From contig JBEVWG010000016.1 in NCBI GenBank assembly GCA_040506705.1, positions 62,001-126,000 on the forward strand: a DNA stretch of 64,000 nucleotides. The letters run 5' to 3'. The first letter of the stretch is position 1, and each line of letters opens with the position of its first letter. Source of the stretch: Thiodiazotropha sp040506705. Its GTDB lineage: Bacteria; Pseudomonadota; Gammaproteobacteria; Chromatiales; Chromatiaceae. Position numbers and translations under genes: made by a program. Positions 16,568 to 25,647 of the stretch are shown piece after piece. The notes beneath the pieces were generated by a model. It had not been told where the DNA came from. It did no database searches and worked only from the letters and a program-made list of their open reading frames with translations.

Positions 16568-17545
16568 TTAGCGTTTTATTTTTCTCAGGGTCTTTTCAGA
16601 CCAATAGTCTGCCTCCCAAGGTTGATCGTATTGAACGATCTCTCTGGGAATAACAGCCCAGGTCTCATGGCCTGACTCAAAGGTCTTACCGTACCAATAG
16701 CCCCAGTATTGAGCACGAGGATCATCCAATCCCAGAGATTGCCAATCCCTATCGATCACTTTTACCTTTTTATCCCCTTTAAAATACTCGGTGCGGTAGT
16801 CAGCGTAGGTCTTTGTATCGACATAACTGATGCGATGATCGTACCACCAGCTCTCACGCTTGGTTTGACTCTTCAGTTTATAAACCTCTTTGCCTTTGTG
16901 GTCACATGCCGCTTCTGGCGGATCAGGCAGATATTTGTTTATAGACTCAGCTTTATCGATCGCACCCAGACAATCACTAAAGGTATCGGTACCCAACAAT
17001 TCATGGGTTTCATCTTTAGGCTTGCGCAGGGTCACATCACCGAAGGTGAAGTCGGTTCCCCCCCAGGCATCATCGTGTGCAGGTTCAGCGAAACGACGGA
17101 TCTTTCTCAGTGCCGGCAACCAGATTGAGTAGGATTGGCTCTTATTGTCATCAACGTAGTCGGTAATCAACATACCGGTACCCTTCAACTTACCGGAACG
17201 GAATATGGCTATATCCTGCCCGTTAATAGCACTGTCGGCATAATCGTTGTTGAGGTAACGCTCTACAGTAATGGTGGTGGGCTTACTGCCAGCGGACTTG
17301 TTGAGGATCACTGTAATTTTACCCGGAATTGCCCGATTGCTTCTTTTCGGATCTTTGTTGTTATTGGTGATACCGAAGTTCTTCAAGGAATAGAAATGGT
17401 TGACGAAGTAGACCTGATTTGCGATCTCATCTGCACTAGGCGAACCTGACGGAATGGGTAGATCTTTTGCGACACCGGCCAGTAGAGAACCTGAGAAAAA
17501 TAACCCGGCAGTGGCCGCTGCGTAGACAAACTTACGCATCTGCAT
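16568..17545 (-). CDS. LolA-like outer membrane lipoprotein-sorting protein (second)
   Basis: A 325-residue periplasmic protein with a signal peptide (MQMRKFVYAAATAGLFFSGS, cleavage near LAG). The pattern WLPALRKIRRFAEP then GGTDFTFGD is the COG2834 hallmark also found in the gene at 6902. A 40-residue insertion with two Cys (DCLGAIDK and AACDHKG) may carry a disulfide. AGGAGG lies 6 bases before the ATG. It leads the minus-strand operon with the DUF1302 barrel and MMPL genes, so it is likely to be the periplasmic shuttle of that set. Confidence 0.8.
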   Translation of the reverse strand: MQMRKFVYAAATAGLFFSGSLLAGVAKDLPIPSGSPSADEIANQVYFVNHFYSLKNFGITNNNKDPKRSNRAIPGKITVILNKSAGSKPTTITVERYLNNDYADSAINGQDIAIFRSGKLKGTGMLITDYVDDNKSQSYSIWLPALRKIRRFAEPAHDDAWGGTDFTFGDVTLRKPKDETHELLGTDTFSDCLGAIDKAESINKYLPDPPEAACDHKGKEVYKLKSQTKRESWWYDHRISYVDTKTYADYRTEYFKGDKKVKVIDRDWQSLGLDDPRAQYWGYWYGKTFESGHETWAVIPREIVQYDQPWEADYWSEKTLRKIKR

Positions 17546-18166
17546 ATTGAATCCTCCTACAAATGGGCGGCCTTTTTGAAGCCCAACCGCCCTATTTATT
17601 AAATTTTAAGTGTTTCTTATGAGCGAGCTTTATTGAGACTTTATATTAATAACAGAGATTGCATTACTTTAGCAATGCGGGTAATCCACAACCCCCTCTG
17701 CAGATAGCCATATAAGCGTTTTTTTGCTGCAGCCTCGACATTTATCTACTGTTCGATGACTCGCAAGCTATCCGCTAGCTAAAGAAGCATAGTCTATTTC
17801 AGACACCTTTTCCCTTTGCCTCAAATAAGCATTTTTTATTGCTAACAGCATGACTCCTGATTCTTAAGATTAACTTAAGAGCACAGATACCAATTTCGGC
17901 TGACTTCCATTGTAGCCTGTGATCAGCATACTGCATCAATCTACGTCCAATTTACACCCTGCAATACTCTTACTTACCTACTCTTTAAGCCAGGATCGCA
18001 GCAAATTAATGCAAATGCAGGGGTAATCTTGTAAGTATAGCCCTAAGCTATAGAACAATCCGAATTCCTAAATTCAGTCACCACTACTCGAAAAAACGAA
18101 TTAAACTTGAATTTAACCCTTTGATATAACAAAATTTCCAATCCACTAGACTGCGCACCCTTTTAT
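17546..18166. other. 620-base AT-rich divergent intergenic region
   Basis: No gene is seen. It must carry the promoters of the LolA/DUF1302/MMPL operon (minus) and hemA (plus), but I cannot place either firmly. An inverted repeat TCTTAAG/CTTAAGA (17862-17868 and 17874-17880, loop ATTAA) is a possible operator. GCATT...AATGC (near 17660-17678) is another partial dyad. The length and A+T content are unusual for this otherwise compact window. Confidence 0.5.
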
Positions 18167-19435
18167 ATGTCGATACTTGCCCTTGGACTCAACCATAAAA
18201 CCGCCCCTGTGGATATCAGGGAGAAGGTTACCTTTGGGCCTGATATCATTGCTGGCGCTTTGCGTAGTCTGCAGGAAAATCCGGCGGTAAATGAGACGGT
18301 CATTCTCTCCACCTGCAATCGCACCGAAATCTACTGCATCCTCAATGAAGAAGACCATGAGCCTCTCGCAGACTGGATAAGCCGCTTTCATGGCCTCTCC
18401 AACAGTCGGGTGCAGCCCTATCTCTACAACCATTTTGGCCTGGATGCGGTAAAACACCTGCTGAGGGTCTCCTGTGGCTTGGATTCTCTTGTTCTCGGAG
18501 AGCCACAGATACTCGGCCAGGTCAAAGCAGCCTATCAGACCGCAACAGATGCTGGCACCACTGGCAAACTGCTCTACAAGCTGTTTCAGCACGCTTTCTC
18601 TGCAGCAAAACAGATCCGTACAGACACGGCAATCGGAAATAGCCCTGTATCTGTTGCTTTTGCCGCTGTCAGCCTGGCTAAACAGATCTTCAGTGACCTC
18701 TCGGAACAGACGGCACTCCTGATCGGTGCCGGCGAGACCGTAGAACTGGCAGCTCGACATCTGAACCAGAACGGTATCGGCCGTATCATCGTCGCAAATC
18801 GCACAGTAGAGAAGGCACACACGCTGGCCTCTCAGTTTGATGGCTATGCCATCGCATTGACAGAGCTCAGCAATCATCTGTCTGAGGCGGACATCGTCAT
18901 ATCATCCACAGCCAGCCCGCTGCCGGTGCTTGGGAAAGGCACCGTTGAGAGCGCTCTGAAGGAGCGAAAACATCGACCCATATTCATGGTCGACATTGCC
19001 GTTCCCCGTGATATTGAGCCAGAAGTCTCTGATTTAAGTGATATCTATCTCTACACCGTGGACGATCTGGATGAGGTTATCCAGGAAAACATGCGCTCTC
19101 GGGAAGAGGCTGCAGAACAGGCAGAAGAGATTATCGAACAGTATGTGGATGACTATATGGGTTGGCTGCGCTCACTGGATGCGGTAGAGCTGATCCAGGA
19201 CTATCGCTGTTATGCTGAGCAGGTTCGCGACGAGGTCATGCAGAAAGCCCTGCAGCAGCTTGCCAAGGGTAAAACAGCTGAAGAGGCGTTGCGTTTCATA
19301 GCCCATACACTGACCAACAAACTGCTACACACCCCCAGTACACAAATGAGACAAGCCGGATTCAACGGCCAAATCGAACTACTGGATGCCGCCAACACAC
19401 TATTCCAAATAAAGAAAACAGACGACAAACCATGA
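18167..19435 (+). CDS. hemA: Glutamyl-tRNA reductase
   Basis: Reduces Glu-tRNA to glutamate-1-semialdehyde, the committed step of tetrapyrrole synthesis. The 422-residue protein begins MSILALGLNHKTAPVDIREK and has the catalytic Cys in LSTCNRTEIY, the NADPH-binding GAGETVELAARHL and the C-terminal helical dimerisation domain. Its stop overlaps the prfA start (ATGA), the usual hemA-prfA coupling. Confidence 0.97.
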   Translation: MSILALGLNHKTAPVDIREKVTFGPDIIAGALRSLQENPAVNETVILSTCNRTEIYCILNEEDHEPLADWISRFHGLSNSRVQPYLYNHFGLDAVKHLLRVSCGLDSLVLGEPQILGQVKAAYQTATDAGTTGKLLYKLFQHAFSAAKQIRTDTAIGNSPVSVAFAAVSLAKQIFSDLSEQTALLIGAGETVELAARHLNQNGIGRIIVANRTVEKAHTLASQFDGYAIALTELSNHLSEADIVISSTASPLPVLGKGTVESALKERKHRPIFMVDIAVPRDIEPEVSDLSDIYLYTVDDLDEVIQENMRSREEAAEQAEEIIEQYVDDYMGWLRSLDAVELIQDYRCYAEQVRDEVMQKALQQLAKGKTAEEALRFIAHTLTNKLLHTPSTQMRQAGFNGQIELLDAANTLFQIKKTDDKP

Positions 19436-20511
19436 AGCCATCACTCCGCGGCAAGCTGGATCAGATCGCAGAACGTTTTGAAGAGATCACAGCGCTGATG
19501 GCTGATCCAGAGATCCAGAGCAATCAGAACCAATTCCGGGATCTTGGGCGGGAGTACGCCCAGCTGGAACCTGTGGTCGTGACTTTCCGTGAGTATGTTG
19601 CAGCCGAAGAGGATGTGGAAGCTGCCAGGGAGATGCTCTCTGATCCAGAAATGGCCTCCTTGGCGAAAGAGGAGATCGCTAGCGCTGAGAGCGCCAGGGA
19701 ACGCCTTGAACCAGAATTACAACTGCTGCTGATTCCTGCCGACCCCAATGATCAACGCAATGTCTTTCTTGAAGTACGCGCCGGCACAGGGGGTGCCGAA
19801 GCCGCCCTGTTTGCCAGCGACCTGCACCGCATGTACCTGCGCTATGCAGAGTCGCAGAATTGGCAAACAGAGACCATCAGCGAGAGCCTAGGGGAACATG
19901 GCGGCTTCAAAGAGATCGTCTGCCGTATCAGCGGCAGTGCAGTCTATTCCCGTTTGAAGTTTGAATCCGGCACCCACCGGGTGCAACGGGTACCCGAAAC
20001 CGAATCACAAGGGCGCGTCCATACATCAGCTTGCACCGTTGCCATTCTTCCCGAAGTCGAAGAGGTGGATGATGTAGAGATCAACACCAATGACCTGCGA
20101 GTCGATACCTATCGCGCCTCTGGTGCAGGAGGACAGCATGTCAATAAAACAGACTCTGCAGTCCGCTTAACCCATCTGCCGACAGGCATTGTTGTGGAGT
20201 GTCAGGACGAACGCTCTCAACACAAAAACAAGGCTCGTGCCATGTCCCTGTTACAGGCCAAACTACTCTCTCAGGCCCAGCAAAAGATCGCCACTGAGCA
20301 GGCAAGCTCACGTAAACTTCAGGTAGGTAGTGGTGACCGTTCTGAGCGCATCCGTACCTACAATTTTCCGCAGAATCGTCTCACCGACCACCGTATCAAT
20401 CTCACGCTCTATAAGCTTGACGAGGTGATCTCAGGGGCATTGGATCAGGTAGTCGAACCCCTGCTGAGAGAGCACCAACTCGAAGAACTTGCGGCAATGG
20501 GTGATTCCTGA
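19432..20511 (+). CDS. prfA: Peptide chain release factor 1
   Basis: Decodes UAA and UAG at the ribosome. The 359-residue protein carries the GGQ catalytic loop (SGAGGQHVNKTDSAV) and a PET-type anticodon tripeptide region (RVPETESQGR). Both are intact. It overlaps hemA by four bases and is followed by prmC, which methylates the Gln of this same GGQ motif. Confidence 0.97.
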   Translation: MKPSLRGKLDQIAERFEEITALMADPEIQSNQNQFRDLGREYAQLEPVVVTFREYVAAEEDVEAAREMLSDPEMASLAKEEIASAESARERLEPELQLLLIPADPNDQRNVFLEVRAGTGGAEAALFASDLHRMYLRYAESQNWQTETISESLGEHGGFKEIVCRISGSAVYSRLKFESGTHRVQRVPETESQGRVHTSACTVAILPEVEEVDDVEINTNDLRVDTYRASGAGGQHVNKTDSAVRLTHLPTGIVVECQDERSQHKNKARAMSLLQAKLLSQAQQKIATEQASSRKLQVGSGDRSERIRTYNFPQNRLTDHRINLTLYKLDEVISGALDQVVEPLLREHQLEELAAMGDS

Positions 20512-20530
20512 CGCCGTCGGAGTTCAACCC

Positions 20531-21376
20531 ATGACCACCCTGAGAGAGGCTCTGCTGAGTGCCCAGAAATCCCTCAAAAACGGACCCGACAGTCAACCTG
20601 AACTGGAGGCTTCGCTGCTACTCTGTCACCTTCTGGGCAAGCCTAAAAGCTACCTCTATGCCTGGCCCGAAGCCGGTTTATCCCCATCCCAGGAGCAAAG
20701 TTACCAACAGCTTGTAGAGCAGAGACTCAGCGGTAGACCCATTGCCTACATCCTCGAACAGCGAGAATTCTGGTCTCTCTCACTGCGGGTCACTCCGAAC
20801 ACCCTGATACCAAGAGCCGAAACCGAACTGGCAGTTGAGCGCTCACTTTTTCATCTACAACACATTGATAAACCAACCCTGGCAGATTTAGGCACCGGTA
20901 GTGGCGCAATCGCTCTGGCCCTAAGCAGTGAGCGCCCTGAAGGTAGTATTGACGCAACAGACGCCTCTCCTGAGGCACTGGCAGTAGCAGAAGAGAATGC
21001 TCATCGTCTCGGCTTTAAGAATATCGACTTTCATCTTGGAGATTGGTGTAAGGCGCTACCCATTGGAACCAAATATGACATATTGGTGAGTAATCCACCC
21101 TATATTGAGTCCGGTGATCCTCACCTCACCCAGGGCGACCTGCCGCAAGAACCAATCAGTGCACTCGCCTCTGGTGAGGATGGATTGAATGATATCCGTT
21201 TGATCATTGCTCAGGCACCCGCATATCTTAAAAAGAACGGATGGCTGATTTTGGAGCACGGCTACTGTCAGGCTGCGCAGGTCACCACCCTGTTACAGTC
21301 AGCGGGCATGATGGAGATAACGACACACACTGATCTGGCAGGGAATCCGCGTGTTACAGAAGCCCGCCAGCCATAG
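20531..21376 (+). CDS. prmC: Release factor glutamine methyltransferase
   Basis: Methylates the GGQ glutamine of release factors 1 and 2 using S-adenosylmethionine. The 281-residue protein has the N-terminal helical domain, the SAM-binding LADLGTGSGAIALAL and the catalytic NPPY in ILVSNPPYIES. The ATG at 20531, 19 bases after prfA, gives the standard length; a TTG 14 codons earlier inside prfA is less likely. Confidence 0.95.
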   Translation: MTTLREALLSAQKSLKNGPDSQPELEASLLLCHLLGKPKSYLYAWPEAGLSPSQEQSYQQLVEQRLSGRPIAYILEQREFWSLSLRVTPNTLIPRAETELAVERSLFHLQHIDKPTLADLGTGSGAIALALSSERPEGSIDATDASPEALAVAEENAHRLGFKNIDFHLGDWCKALPIGTKYDILVSNPPYIESGDPHLTQGDLPQEPISALASGEDGLNDIRLIIAQAPAYLKKNGWLILEHGYCQAAQVTTLLQSAGMMEITTHTDLAGNPRVTEARQP

Positions 21377-21500
21377 GATAGTAAAGCGCACCTCTATTAA
21401 GCTGCTTACATACTGATCAGCTTGTCGGCAACCCCACTCATCCAGTAGGGGCCTATCAAATCGCTTGATTATTTCCCTACTTTCGCTAGGATTGGAAGCT

Positions 21501-21911
21501 ATGGGTGACCCCATACACGACTTAGTGAAACACCGGGACATTCACTTTTTCGAACTCCACCCGGATCCCAACCAGGCCAGTACGGCTGCTGCCTTACTCG
21601 CTGATGTGTCAGGTATTATTCAATCAAATCCAATTTCTCCCATCCTCTTACAGGTAGAATACGAGCTATTGGAGGTCTCTTTGGAACAGATTGAAACCGG
21701 TTTGACCGCAATGGGACTGCATATTGATAACCGTCTCCTCTACCGCCTGAAACGGGCACTCTACTACTATACTGAAGAGACTGAACGCGCCAATCTTGGA
21801 TGCAATAGAACAGACTCTAAATGCACACGTTTAATCTTTGCTGACCGATACCAGCGCATGAATCACCAGTTACGAGACCAACGCCCAGAGCATTGGCGAA
21901 AGTACCTCTAA
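21501..21911 (+). CDS. Conserved-looking hypothetical protein
   Basis: 136 residues starting MGDPIHDLVKHRDIHFFELH. I do not recognise a family. No signal peptide or membrane segment is evident. The middle (about residues 35-90) looks like alternating strand and helix (SPILLQVEYELLEVSLEQIETGL), reminiscent of a small ferredoxin-like fold; the tail is Arg-rich with CNRTDSKC near residues 106-113. It is between prmC and moeB on the same strand, with GGAAG before the ATG at 21501 favouring that start over 21465. Confidence 0.65.
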   Translation: MGDPIHDLVKHRDIHFFELHPDPNQASTAAALLADVSGIIQSNPISPILLQVEYELLEVSLEQIETGLTAMGLHIDNRLLYRLKRALYYYTEETERANLGCNRTDSKCTRLIFADRYQRMNHQLRDQRPEHWRKYL

Positions 21912-21963
21912 CGACTAAAATTGTCGCTTATATCAGACTTTTTCACCTGCCCAGACCCACTCT

Positions 21964-22710
21964 ATGAATGACAATCAACTGCTCCGCTACAGCCGACAGA
22001 TCATGCTGCCATCCATCGGCATCGAAGGGCAGGAGCGACTGCTCGAGTCCCGGGCGCTTATTGTCGGATTAGGTGGTTTAGGCTCTCCGGCTGCGATGTA
22101 TCTTGCTGCTGCCGGGGTTGGAAGCTTGGATCTTGTCGATTTTGACCGGGTGGATTTAACCAATCTACAACGCCAAATCATTCACACAACAGATCGCATA
22201 GAGCAACTGAAAGTCGAATCTGCCCGTGAAGCCCTTCATGCCATAAATCCTGAGATAGAGATAGAGATCTTTGCCGAAAAGCTGGATGAGAGTGAGTTAA
22301 ACAGACTGGTTGAACGAGCCGATATCGTGCTCGACGGCACCGACAATTTCACCACCCGCTTTGCCATCAACAAGGCCTGCCATCACCACCAAACCCCACT
22401 GGTTTCAGCTGCGGCGATTCGTATGGAGGGTCAGGTGAGTGTCTTTAGCGGCCAACCGGGTTCACCTTGTTACCATTGTCTCTACGCAGACGAAGGTGAG
22501 ATGGACGAGACCTGCTCAGCAAACGGCGTGCTTGCCCCCTTGGTCGGCATAGTCGGCAGTATCCAGGCAACAGAAGCGATTAAAGTTCTAACTGGTGCCG
22601 GCAAAAGTCTTGAAGGAAAACTGTTGCTTTTAGATGCCCTGCATATGGAGTGGCGCAGCTTAAAACTAAAGCAGGATCCAGCCTGCCCTGTTTGCAGTAA
22701 TCAGGGTTAA
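21964..22710 (+). CDS. moeB: Molybdopterin-synthase adenylyltransferase (HesA/MoeB/ThiF family)
   Basis: Adenylates the C-terminal Gly-Gly of a sulfur-carrier protein (MoaD or ThiS). 248 residues, equal to E. coli MoeB. It has the nucleotide-binding GLGGLGSPAAMYLAAAGVG, the RQIIHTTDRI segment, two zinc-binding CxxC pairs (CYHC near 170, CPVC near 243) and the conserved Cys in DETCSANGVL. The position after prmC favours MoeB, but ThiF cannot be excluded from sequence alone. Confidence 0.85.
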   Translation: MNDNQLLRYSRQIMLPSIGIEGQERLLESRALIVGLGGLGSPAAMYLAAAGVGSLDLVDFDRVDLTNLQRQIIHTTDRIEQLKVESAREALHAINPEIEIEIFAEKLDESELNRLVERADIVLDGTDNFTTRFAINKACHHHQTPLVSAAAIRMEGQVSVFSGQPGSPCYHCLYADEGEMDETCSANGVLAPLVGIVGSIQATEAIKVLTGAGKSLEGKLLLLDALHMEWRSLKLKQDPACPVCSNQG

Positions 22711-22716
22711 GGCTCG

Positions 22717-23328
22717 TTGGTGGCACAAACCAGGATCACATTGCCCGCTAAAACCATGATCTGCCCACTGGCGATCAGTTTGGTCTGCCTGGGGCTGGCT
22801 CTCTTTTCTGCAACACTCTCTGAACTACTTCAATACCATCGTGGTGAGATCGATAACGGTGAATGGTGGCGTCTACTGACTGCTCATCTTGTCCACCTGG
22901 GCTGGGGCCACCTGTTGATGAACCTGATCGGAATGTGGTTCATCTGGTATCTCTTTTTGACCAACTCCCGCATCTGCTGGTGCAGCTATATCTTTATTCC
23001 ACTGATCATAGGCACCTCAGCGGGACTTTGGTTTTTCACCCCAGAACTGATCTGGTACAGAGGGCTCTCAGGTGCACTCCATGGACTATTGATTTGGGCC
23101 TTACTCCGTCATTTCAGTTCAGAACCCCGACTCTCTGCTGCCCTGCTGCTTGGTCTGGTTATTAAAATCGGCTGGGAACAGTGGCATGGCCCTATGCCGG
23201 GGAGTGAATCCCTGGCAAACGGACGGGTGGTAGTGGAGTCTCATCTGTATGGTGCACTGAGTGGTGTGCTAGTCTGGATCGTGGAAACAGTACTTAAAAC
23301 AATTAACAATGGGAAAACCAGTGATTAA
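22717..23328 (+). CDS. rrtA: Rhombosortase (rhomboid-family protease)
   Basis: A 203-residue integral-membrane serine protease with about six membrane segments. The catalytic Ser is in RGLSGALHGL, the catalytic His probably in ESHLYGALSG, and HLGWGHLLMNLIGMW matches the rhomboid His/Asn region. The short form fits the rhombosortase branch, known to process proteins with a C-terminal GlyGly-CTERM signal. The start is uncertain: TTG 22717, GTG 22720 or ATG 22756. A candidate substrate is the metalloprotease at 25648-27888. It overlaps the next lipoprotein gene by 20 bases. Confidence 0.82.
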   Translation: MVAQTRITLPAKTMICPLAISLVCLGLALFSATLSELLQYHRGEIDNGEWWRLLTAHLVHLGWGHLLMNLIGMWFIWYLFLTNSRICWCSYIFIPLIIGTSAGLWFFTPELIWYRGLSGALHGLLIWALLRHFSSEPRLSAALLLGLVIKIGWEQWHGPMPGSESLANGRVVVESHLYGALSGVLVWIVETVLKTINNGKTSD

Positions 23329-23722
23329 GCGCGCCACTATTTTAGCTGTACTTTTTTCACTCATAGCCTGCCAAAGCCCAAATGATCTGGATATGACTCA
23401 GCTGAGCCCCGAAGAACGAAAAAGTGTTGCATCACTCGCCTGGCTGAAACAGGCCAATGTTGAGCAAGATGTAGAAAGCGCATTAGCCAAAAACGATCAC
23501 CGGCTGCTGGTTATGGCGGGACGATCTCCAAGTTTACCGGGAGTGCCACCAGAACTGGCTTCCAAAGCCAAAACCGTTTGTGACGTCCGCTATCTTGAGG
23601 GATCTACAGATGTTGTCCAGGGTGACATCCATCTTAAACTTATACAGGCGGCTTATGACTATGCGGCAGCTTATAACCAGGAATTAATCAAGCACTGCCT
23701 GGAAAAAATAGAATCAAAATAA
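23309..23722 (+). CDS. Small lipoprotein of unknown function
   Basis: 137 residues; a signal peptide ends in lipobox SLIAC near residue 21, so it should be membrane-anchored in the envelope. The mature part is helical and charged, with two Cys (TVCDVRY and IKHCLEK) that could form a disulfide. No family recognised. It overlaps the rhombosortase gene by 20 bases, implying coexpression; whether it has a part in sorting is unknown. Confidence 0.7.
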   Translation: MGKPVIKRATILAVLFSLIACQSPNDLDMTQLSPEERKSVASLAWLKQANVEQDVESALAKNDHRLLVMAGRSPSLPGVPPELASKAKTVCDVRYLEGSTDVVQGDIHLKLIQAAYDYAAAYNQELIKHCLEKIESK

Positions 23723-23746
23723 CCTACTCTTTTTGTAGGCACACAC

Positions 23747-24445
23747 TTATTGTCGAGCAAATACCTGAGTCCAATAGTTGTAGTAGTGGGCTTGATCCGT
23801 AGCGATTACAGCAAATCCAAACTCCCTGAATTTCGGGTCCATTATATTTTCACAATGAGTGGGGCTCGACAGCAGGTTTTCCATAACCTGTTTATTGTCG
23901 GGGTAACCTGCAGCGATGTTCTCTCCAACCGCTCTCCAGTCATAACCTGAACGGCTCACGCGCACTCCGACACTGGAACCATCAGAGCCTTCATGGTCGA
24001 AATAGTCGTAGTCAATCATATCCTGTGAATGGATGAAGGCTGCATGTTTGAGCCTACAGCTCCAGCTCAATGATGGCGCTGCCTTAAAGGTTTCACCACC
24101 ACATTCACGCGCCCTTGTTCTCGCTTTATTCACCAGTCGCAACATTTCTCGCTGCTCATCATCAGGATGACAGTTCACATTGGACTCTGCTCTTTTTGCT
24201 GGGTCGCTTTGTCTATCATTTTCTAAAGAGGGCTCTTCCCGTTCAATATACGATCGGGCAACAGTGCCAGTTATTGGCTTTTGATCCTGTAACAACTTAT
24301 CAACACGCCGACCATTCTTCTCTGAGGAAGATTGCTGTTCAGATAAAGCAACCCACTCTAAATCACTCTCGTTACCAAAAGGTAATGATTCTGAGAGGAA
24401 TATAACGATCGTTAGCAAAGAGAAAAATAAAATAATACTTTTCAT
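23747..24445 (-). CDS. CAP-domain (SCP/PR1-like) secreted protein
   Basis: 232 residues: a signal peptide or N-terminal anchor (ILFFSLLTIVIFL), a Ser/Glu-rich linker (about 25-95), then a CAP domain with LVNKARTRARECGG, HSQDMIDYDYFDHEG, GENIAAGY and YWTQVFA; the His, Glu and aromatic residues of the CAP cavity are present. Four Cys suggest two disulfides. The exact role of bacterial CAP proteins is poorly known. It converges with the small lipoprotein gene. Confidence 0.85.
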   Translation of the reverse strand: MKSIILFFSLLTIVIFLSESLPFGNESDLEWVALSEQQSSSEKNGRRVDKLLQDQKPITGTVARSYIEREEPSLENDRQSDPAKRAESNVNCHPDDEQREMLRLVNKARTRARECGGETFKAAPSLSWSCRLKHAAFIHSQDMIDYDYFDHEGSDGSSVGVRVSRSGYDWRAVGENIAAGYPDNKQVMENLLSSPTHCENIMDPKFREFGFAVIATDQAHYYNYWTQVFARQ

Positions 24446-24568
24446 ATCATCCAGCTCTATTTAAACAGCGCTTTAAAGTGGCTAGGGTAATCCCTAGTTA
24501 CATCAGAGTAGTAGATCAACTAAATTGAACATCATTAAGCGTTAACGGATAGACAGTTTAAGATAACC

Positions 24569-25426
24569 ATGAAATTACAACCAACCATATTCCACCACTA
24601 CCATGGTCAACATGGTCGGCTATTGGGACGACAAACTAGAGTCCTCCGAAGTGAAAAAGTTTCCCGTCAACTTAGCAGCAAGCTAAAAAATATTTCTGAC
24701 GAGTATGGAACAGATGAGTTGGCACTCGGATTAAACAACTCTCTTTCACAACATGCATACAACAGTTTTAACCAACAACTTTGTAGCTCTGACCTTCCAA
24801 ACTTTCTGCAGGACGAATTAAGAACATCGTTTAGTAATCAATGCGACACCCTTGGCCCCACTGACAACATTCAGTGCCAGTCCGAGTGTGACAACCTCTG
24901 TAATGAGTTTTTACCGAAGGATATTATGCAGCACAGCACTGCAACTCCTGACTTAGAAGCTGACGAAGCTAAAACAGAGAATGACCTCGTATCCAACCAT
25001 AAAAACCATCCCATAAAATCTGATTGGTCATGGCATCGCACACTCAGCTTTATCTATAGGCATATGATTCTCAACAGTATGAATGCCGATAACATTCAAC
25101 AAACAGAGAAAAAGACAATCAGCTGGCTATGCGTTTTATCCGGTTCTATCGTTGCACTGCAAGTTAGATTTCTACAAGCGGCGATGGATAACCTGAAAAC
25201 CATGCAGGACAATGTTTCGCTTCCCTATAAGAGCCAGGAGTCACTGGATGCAATGAGCGATGATGATAGAAACATTTACATCTCTGAGCGCAATGGCAAA
25301 CGCCAACGCTTTATATCGGCGCAATCATGTTTCCAAGCCAATCTTCATCTGTTTGGATTGACTACGCAAATGTTGACGAATCTGTTCAGTTTGTTTAGCC
25401 GTCCTTGTAGATTACGTAATTCCTGA
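24569..25426 (+). CDS. Unrecognised protein, possible orphan gene
   Basis: 285 residues beginning MKLQPTIFHHYHGQHGRLLG. I recognise no domain. There is no signal peptide. Features seen: a Cys cluster (CDTLGPTDNIQCQSECDNLC, about residues 92-111), an acidic low-complexity stretch (about 125-150), and one hydrophobic segment (ISWLCVLSGSIVALQVRF, about 188-205). Composition is richer in A+T, Asn, Gln and Ser than the neighbours, which may point to acquisition. The ribosome-binding site is weak. The reading frame is long enough to be real, but conservation is unverified. Confidence 0.55.
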   Translation: MKLQPTIFHHYHGQHGRLLGRQTRVLRSEKVSRQLSSKLKNISDEYGTDELALGLNNSLSQHAYNSFNQQLCSSDLPNFLQDELRTSFSNQCDTLGPTDNIQCQSECDNLCNEFLPKDIMQHSTATPDLEADEAKTENDLVSNHKNHPIKSDWSWHRTLSFIYRHMILNSMNADNIQQTEKKTISWLCVLSGSIVALQVRFLQAAMDNLKTMQDNVSLPYKSQESLDAMSDDDRNIYISERNGKRQRFISAQSCFQANLHLFGLTTQMLTNLFSLFSRPCRLRNS

Positions 25427-25515
25427 TCCTACTGAACTGAAAGTTATACCTGATTACTCCCCTTACTCAGCAAAAGAGTATCAACCTGTATAACCGTAAT
25501 ATACGGCAAGTGCAG

Positions 25516-25580
25516 TTGGTGGGGCATGGCCCCACCCTACACTTTATAACGACAGGTAGGGTGGGGCCATGCACCACCAA
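25516..25580. repeat. Inverted repeat, 25-base arms
   Basis: Arms TTGGTGGGGCATGGCCCCAC... (25516-25540) and the complement at 25556-25580 differ at one position, with a 15-base spacer. Sequences like GGTAGGGTGGGG-CATG-CCCCACC recur in many bacterial genomes as palindromic intergenic repeats (memory, not searched). It lies between the convergent orphan gene and the metalloprotease, and may act as a terminator. Confidence 0.8.
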
Positions 25581-25647
25581 ATCGCGCTGGAAATTCACAA
25601 AAACCCCCTGCAACCTTCCGTAGATCCTTATCGGCACCTCTATTAAT

